DNA of 6,301 bases from Pseudomonadota bacterium (GTDB lineage Bacteria; Pseudomonadota; Alphaproteobacteria; Rhizobiales; Methylopilaceae), in the NCBI GenBank assembly GCA_023430145.1, contig JAEZCD010000276.1:1-6301 (forward strand). Direction: 5' to 3'. How positions within the stretch are numbered: the stretch's first letter is position 1; every line of letters starts with the position of its first letter. Positions 4,869 to 6,301 of this stretch are shown piece by piece. The notes beneath the pieces are model-generated. The model worked only from the letters and a program-made list of their open reading frames with translations, ran no database searches and was not told where the DNA came from. The translations under genes were made by a program, and so were the position numbers.

Positions 4869-5228
4869 ATGTCGAAGATCCTGCTCGCGGAAGACGACGG
4901 CGACATGCGCCGCTTTCTCGTCAAGGCGCTGGAGAATGCCGGCCACTCGGTGATCTCCTACGACAACGGCCTCGCCGCCTATAACCGGCTGCGCGAGGAG
5001 CCGTTCGAGCTCCTGCTCACCGACATCGTCATGCCGGAGATGGACGGCATCGAGCTCGCCCGGCGGGCGACCGCGCTCGACCCCGACATCAAGGTGATGT
5101 TCATCACCGGTTTCGCGGCGGTGGCGCTCAATCCGGACTCGCAGGCGCCCAAGGAGGCAAAAATCCTGTCGAAGCCGTTCCATCTGCGCGAGCTGGTCGC
5201 CGAGGTGCAGAAGCTGCTCGCCGCCTGA
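4869..5228 (+). CDS. cpdR: Response regulator CpdR, stand-alone receiver domain
   Basis: A single-domain receiver of 119 residues with no output domain. The acidic pocket is Asp9/Asp10 in LLAEDD, the phosphoacceptor is Asp52 in LLTDIVMPEMDG (49-60), the switch Thr is Thr80 in MFITGFAA, and the conserved Lys is Lys102 in SKPFHL. The MRRFLVKAL, GIELARRAT and ALNPDS blocks match alphaproteobacterial CpdR nearly word for word. CpdR, dephosphorylated through the CckA-ChpT relay, localises ClpXP to the cell pole and primes it to degrade cell-cycle substrates. The ATG at 4869 gives the family-standard start (MSKILLAEDD). An in-frame GTG at 4857 would add MPSS and has a weak GAGAG (4843-4847) at better spacing, so the true start is open. 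The cckA, chpT and ctrA genes are not in this window. A poor promoter candidate (TTGAGA 4810-4815, 16 bases, TCTACC) lies upstream. Confidence 0.95.
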   Translation: MSKILLAEDDGDMRRFLVKALENAGHSVISYDNGLAAYNRLREEPFELLLTDIVMPEMDGIELARRATALDPDIKVMFITGFAAVALNPDSQAPKEAKILSKPFHLRELVAEVQKLLAA

Positions 5229-5288
5229 GGTTTTTCGCACGGACTTCCGGGGCCGGGACGAAGCTGCTATGGAGGCGGCGTCCCACGA

Positions 5289-5546
5289 ATGGAGCTGCCC
5301 GTGCCCCCGCATTCGCGTCCGAAGCCGATCAACTGGAGCCACCTCGTGACGATCACGAGCGCCTCGGTGCTGGTCGGGGTCGAGGTGATCGCGGCCGGCT
5401 TCGCCGGCGGCTGGGCGCTCGGCGGCCTGTTCGGCCTCGGCGACACGGGAACCTTGATCCTCGAGGTGCTCGGTGTCGCGCTCGGCCTTTATGCCGTCTT
5501 CGCGTTCGCGCGCAACGCCATGCGCGTCGAGCCGATACGCGCCTGA
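5289..5546 (+). CDS. Small two-helix inner-membrane protein
   Basis: An 85-residue protein of unknown function. After a proline-rich, mildly basic N-terminus (PPHSRPKPINWSH, 6-18) there is a long hydrophobic segment at about 20-50 (TITSASVLVGVEVIAAGFAG..., one charged Glu inside), a GLGDTG turn (50-55) and a second helix at about 55-75 ending in FARNAMR. The order suggests two transmembrane helices with a short loop, with both ends probably cytoplasmic. GGAGG at 5271-5275 is the only ribosome site, 13 bases before the ATG, slightly far. A GTG at 5301 is an alternative start but lies even farther. It follows cpdR by 60 bases on the same strand and may share its transcript. It ends 6 bases from the stop of the convergent membrane-protein gene, with no visible terminator between. 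The codon use and clean hydrophobic pattern argue for a real gene. Confidence 0.75.
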   Translation: MELPVPPHSRPKPINWSHLVTITSASVLVGVEVIAAGFAGGWALGGLFGLGDTGTLILEVLGVALGLYAVFAFARNAMRVEPIRA

Positions 5547-5552
5547 TCAACG

Positions 5553-6035
5553 TCAGCCGTCCATCCGCGTCCAGAAGATCGCGTAGAAGGCGATCCAGAA
5601 GCCGATCACGAGCGCGGTGCGCACATCGCGCGCGAGGAGGCGCGTCGCCAGCCTGTCGAAGGCGGCGGCCAATCCCGCCGCGATCAGGAAACGCGGCGCC
5701 CGCGCGAGCGGGGTGAGCGCCAGAAGCAGCGCCGCCGAAACGCCGGCCTCCGGCGCGAGGCCCGCGAACACCTTGTAGGGCACGCCGGTCGCCGATCCGA
5801 CGAGGAGCGCCGCGAGCGGACTGTCGGCGAGCCCCGCTTCGGCCGCGGCGACCATGCCGGGATGAATCGCCGGCAGCGCGTCGAGCATGGCGCGCATCGC
5901 GACCGGGTCGGCGGCGCCGTATATCCACATGACGAGCCCGCCCAGCAGGGCGCCTACGATCGCAGAGGAGCAGCCGAGAATGCCGGCCCGCAGCCCGAAG
6001 CGCTGGGCGATGAGCGTGAGGATCACGTCCGGCAC
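5553..6035 (-). CDS. Polytopic membrane protein, 5' end probably disrupted
   Basis: A 160-residue hydrophobic protein when read from the GTG at 6033-6035. Helices are visible at about 18-40 (AGILGCSSAIVGALLGGLVMWIY), 73-93 (LAALLVGSATGVPYKVFAGL), 97-125 and 140-157 (TALVIGFWIAFYAIFW). The GVPYKVFAG stretch recalls small VTT/DedA- or YqaA-like membrane proteins, but I cannot place it firmly. The same frame stays open upstream with PSALPGWLVAAFAWGLAEAILLPIV, which looks like a genuine first helix running straight into PDVILTLI, yet no ATG, GTG or TTG occurs there and no ribosome site precedes 6035. Plausible starts are the ATG at 6144, which needs a one-base deletion in the G5 tract 6118-6122, and the ATG at 6158, which is in frame but meets TGA at 6141-6143. 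It may thus be a pseudogene or carry a sequencing error. Confidence 0.65.
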   Translation of the reverse strand: MPDVILTLIAQRFGLRAGILGCSSAIVGALLGGLVMWIYGAADPVAMRAMLDALPAIHPGMVAAAEAGLADSPLAALLVGSATGVPYKVFAGLAPEAGVSAALLLALTPLARAPRFLIAAGLAAAFDRLATRLLARDVRTALVIGFWIAFYAIFWTRMDG

Positions 6036-6170
6036 GATCGGCAGGAGAATCGCCTCGGCGAGCCCCCAGGCGAAGGCGGCGACGAGCCAGCCGGGGAGGG
6101 CGGATGGCCTAACGATCGGGGGCAGGATCGCGCTCGTTCGTCATCGGAGACCCGTCATTTGCGAGTTGGG

Positions 6171-6292
6171 CACGGGCCTTCGGCGGACCCGTGGATGAAA
6201 TGCGCGAAGCCTTCCCTGATGCCCGCTGGGTCCCCTTCCCGCGCCTTCGGCGCGCCGGGGACGACACCGGGAATGCTCAGGCGTCGTCCCCG
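6171..6292. repeat. Cluster of intergenic hairpins at the right edge
   Basis: Three inverted repeats follow one another. CACGGG/CCCGTG is at 6171-6193, a short GCGCC-TTC-GGCGC hairpin at 6241-6253, and a perfect 10-bp pair CGGGGACGAC (6256-6265) with GTCGTCCCCG (6283-6292) around a 17-base loop. No T-run follows, so these are probably copies of dispersed palindromic repeats rather than terminators. I see no gene in 6159-6301; a neighbouring gene may begin beyond the window. Confidence 0.5.
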
Positions 6293-6301
6293 ACCGCGCG
6301 A

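Noticed and set aside
5229..5288. tRNA or other RNA gene after cpdR
   Set aside because: In some relatives a tRNA follows cpdR, but these 60 bases have no T-loop, anticodon arm or CCA-end pattern.
1..6301. CRISPR array, prophage, transposase or toxin-antitoxin system
   Set aside because: No regularly spaced repeats, no phage or transposase motifs, and no paired small ORFs of the usual type are seen.

Overview
The window is very GC-rich chromosomal DNA whose coding regions have the codon bias of a high-GC alphaproteobacterium. A member of the Hyphomicrobiales (Rhizobiales) is most likely. The arguments are the near-textbook CpdR, the neighbourhood of a HisN-type phosphatase, an N-formylglutamate amidohydrolase and cpdR, a ROSE-type RNA thermometer ahead of an hsp20 gene, and the dispersed palindromic repeats. 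The genus cannot be fixed from the sequence alone.

Layout. 1-172: intergenic, with a short palindromic repeat and the terminator of the next gene. 173-761 (minus): a heat-shock unit made of an RpoH-like promoter, a ROSE-like thermometer leader and an Hsp20 gene. 790-830: a cluster of three CATGAAYG motifs, a possible operator. 903-1427 (plus): a secreted protein with a PepSY-like C-terminal part. 1480-2427 (plus): an alpha/beta hydrolase of the lysophospholipase type. 2428-2580: the gap between convergent genes, holding a large dispersed inverted repeat. 2581-3369 (minus): hisN. 3370-3799: a gap without protein genes that carries two tandem, plus-strand, sRNA-like units sharing a 23-nt block (CCUCCCU motif leading into an intrinsic terminator). 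They are probably members of the alphaproteobacterial suhB/alpha-r8 (MmgR) sRNA family. 3800-4690 (minus): N-formylglutamate amidohydrolase family gene. 4869-5228 (plus): cpdR, divergent from it. 5289-5546 (plus): a small two-helix membrane protein. 5553-6035 and upstream (minus): a polytopic membrane protein whose 5' end looks broken. 6145-6301: intergenic, with hairpins.

How the parts fit together. Most of the protein genes are housekeeping or regulatory: chaperone, histidine biosynthesis, deformylation/deacylation, and cell-cycle proteolysis control. The most interesting content is RNA and regulatory: the tandem sRNA pair between hisN and the amidohydrolase gene, the complete heat-shock promoter plus thermometer, and the suspected operator. 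The membrane gene at the right end has either a one-base indel in a G5 tract or an early in-frame stop. I see no CRISPR, transposase, prophage, tRNA or rRNA.
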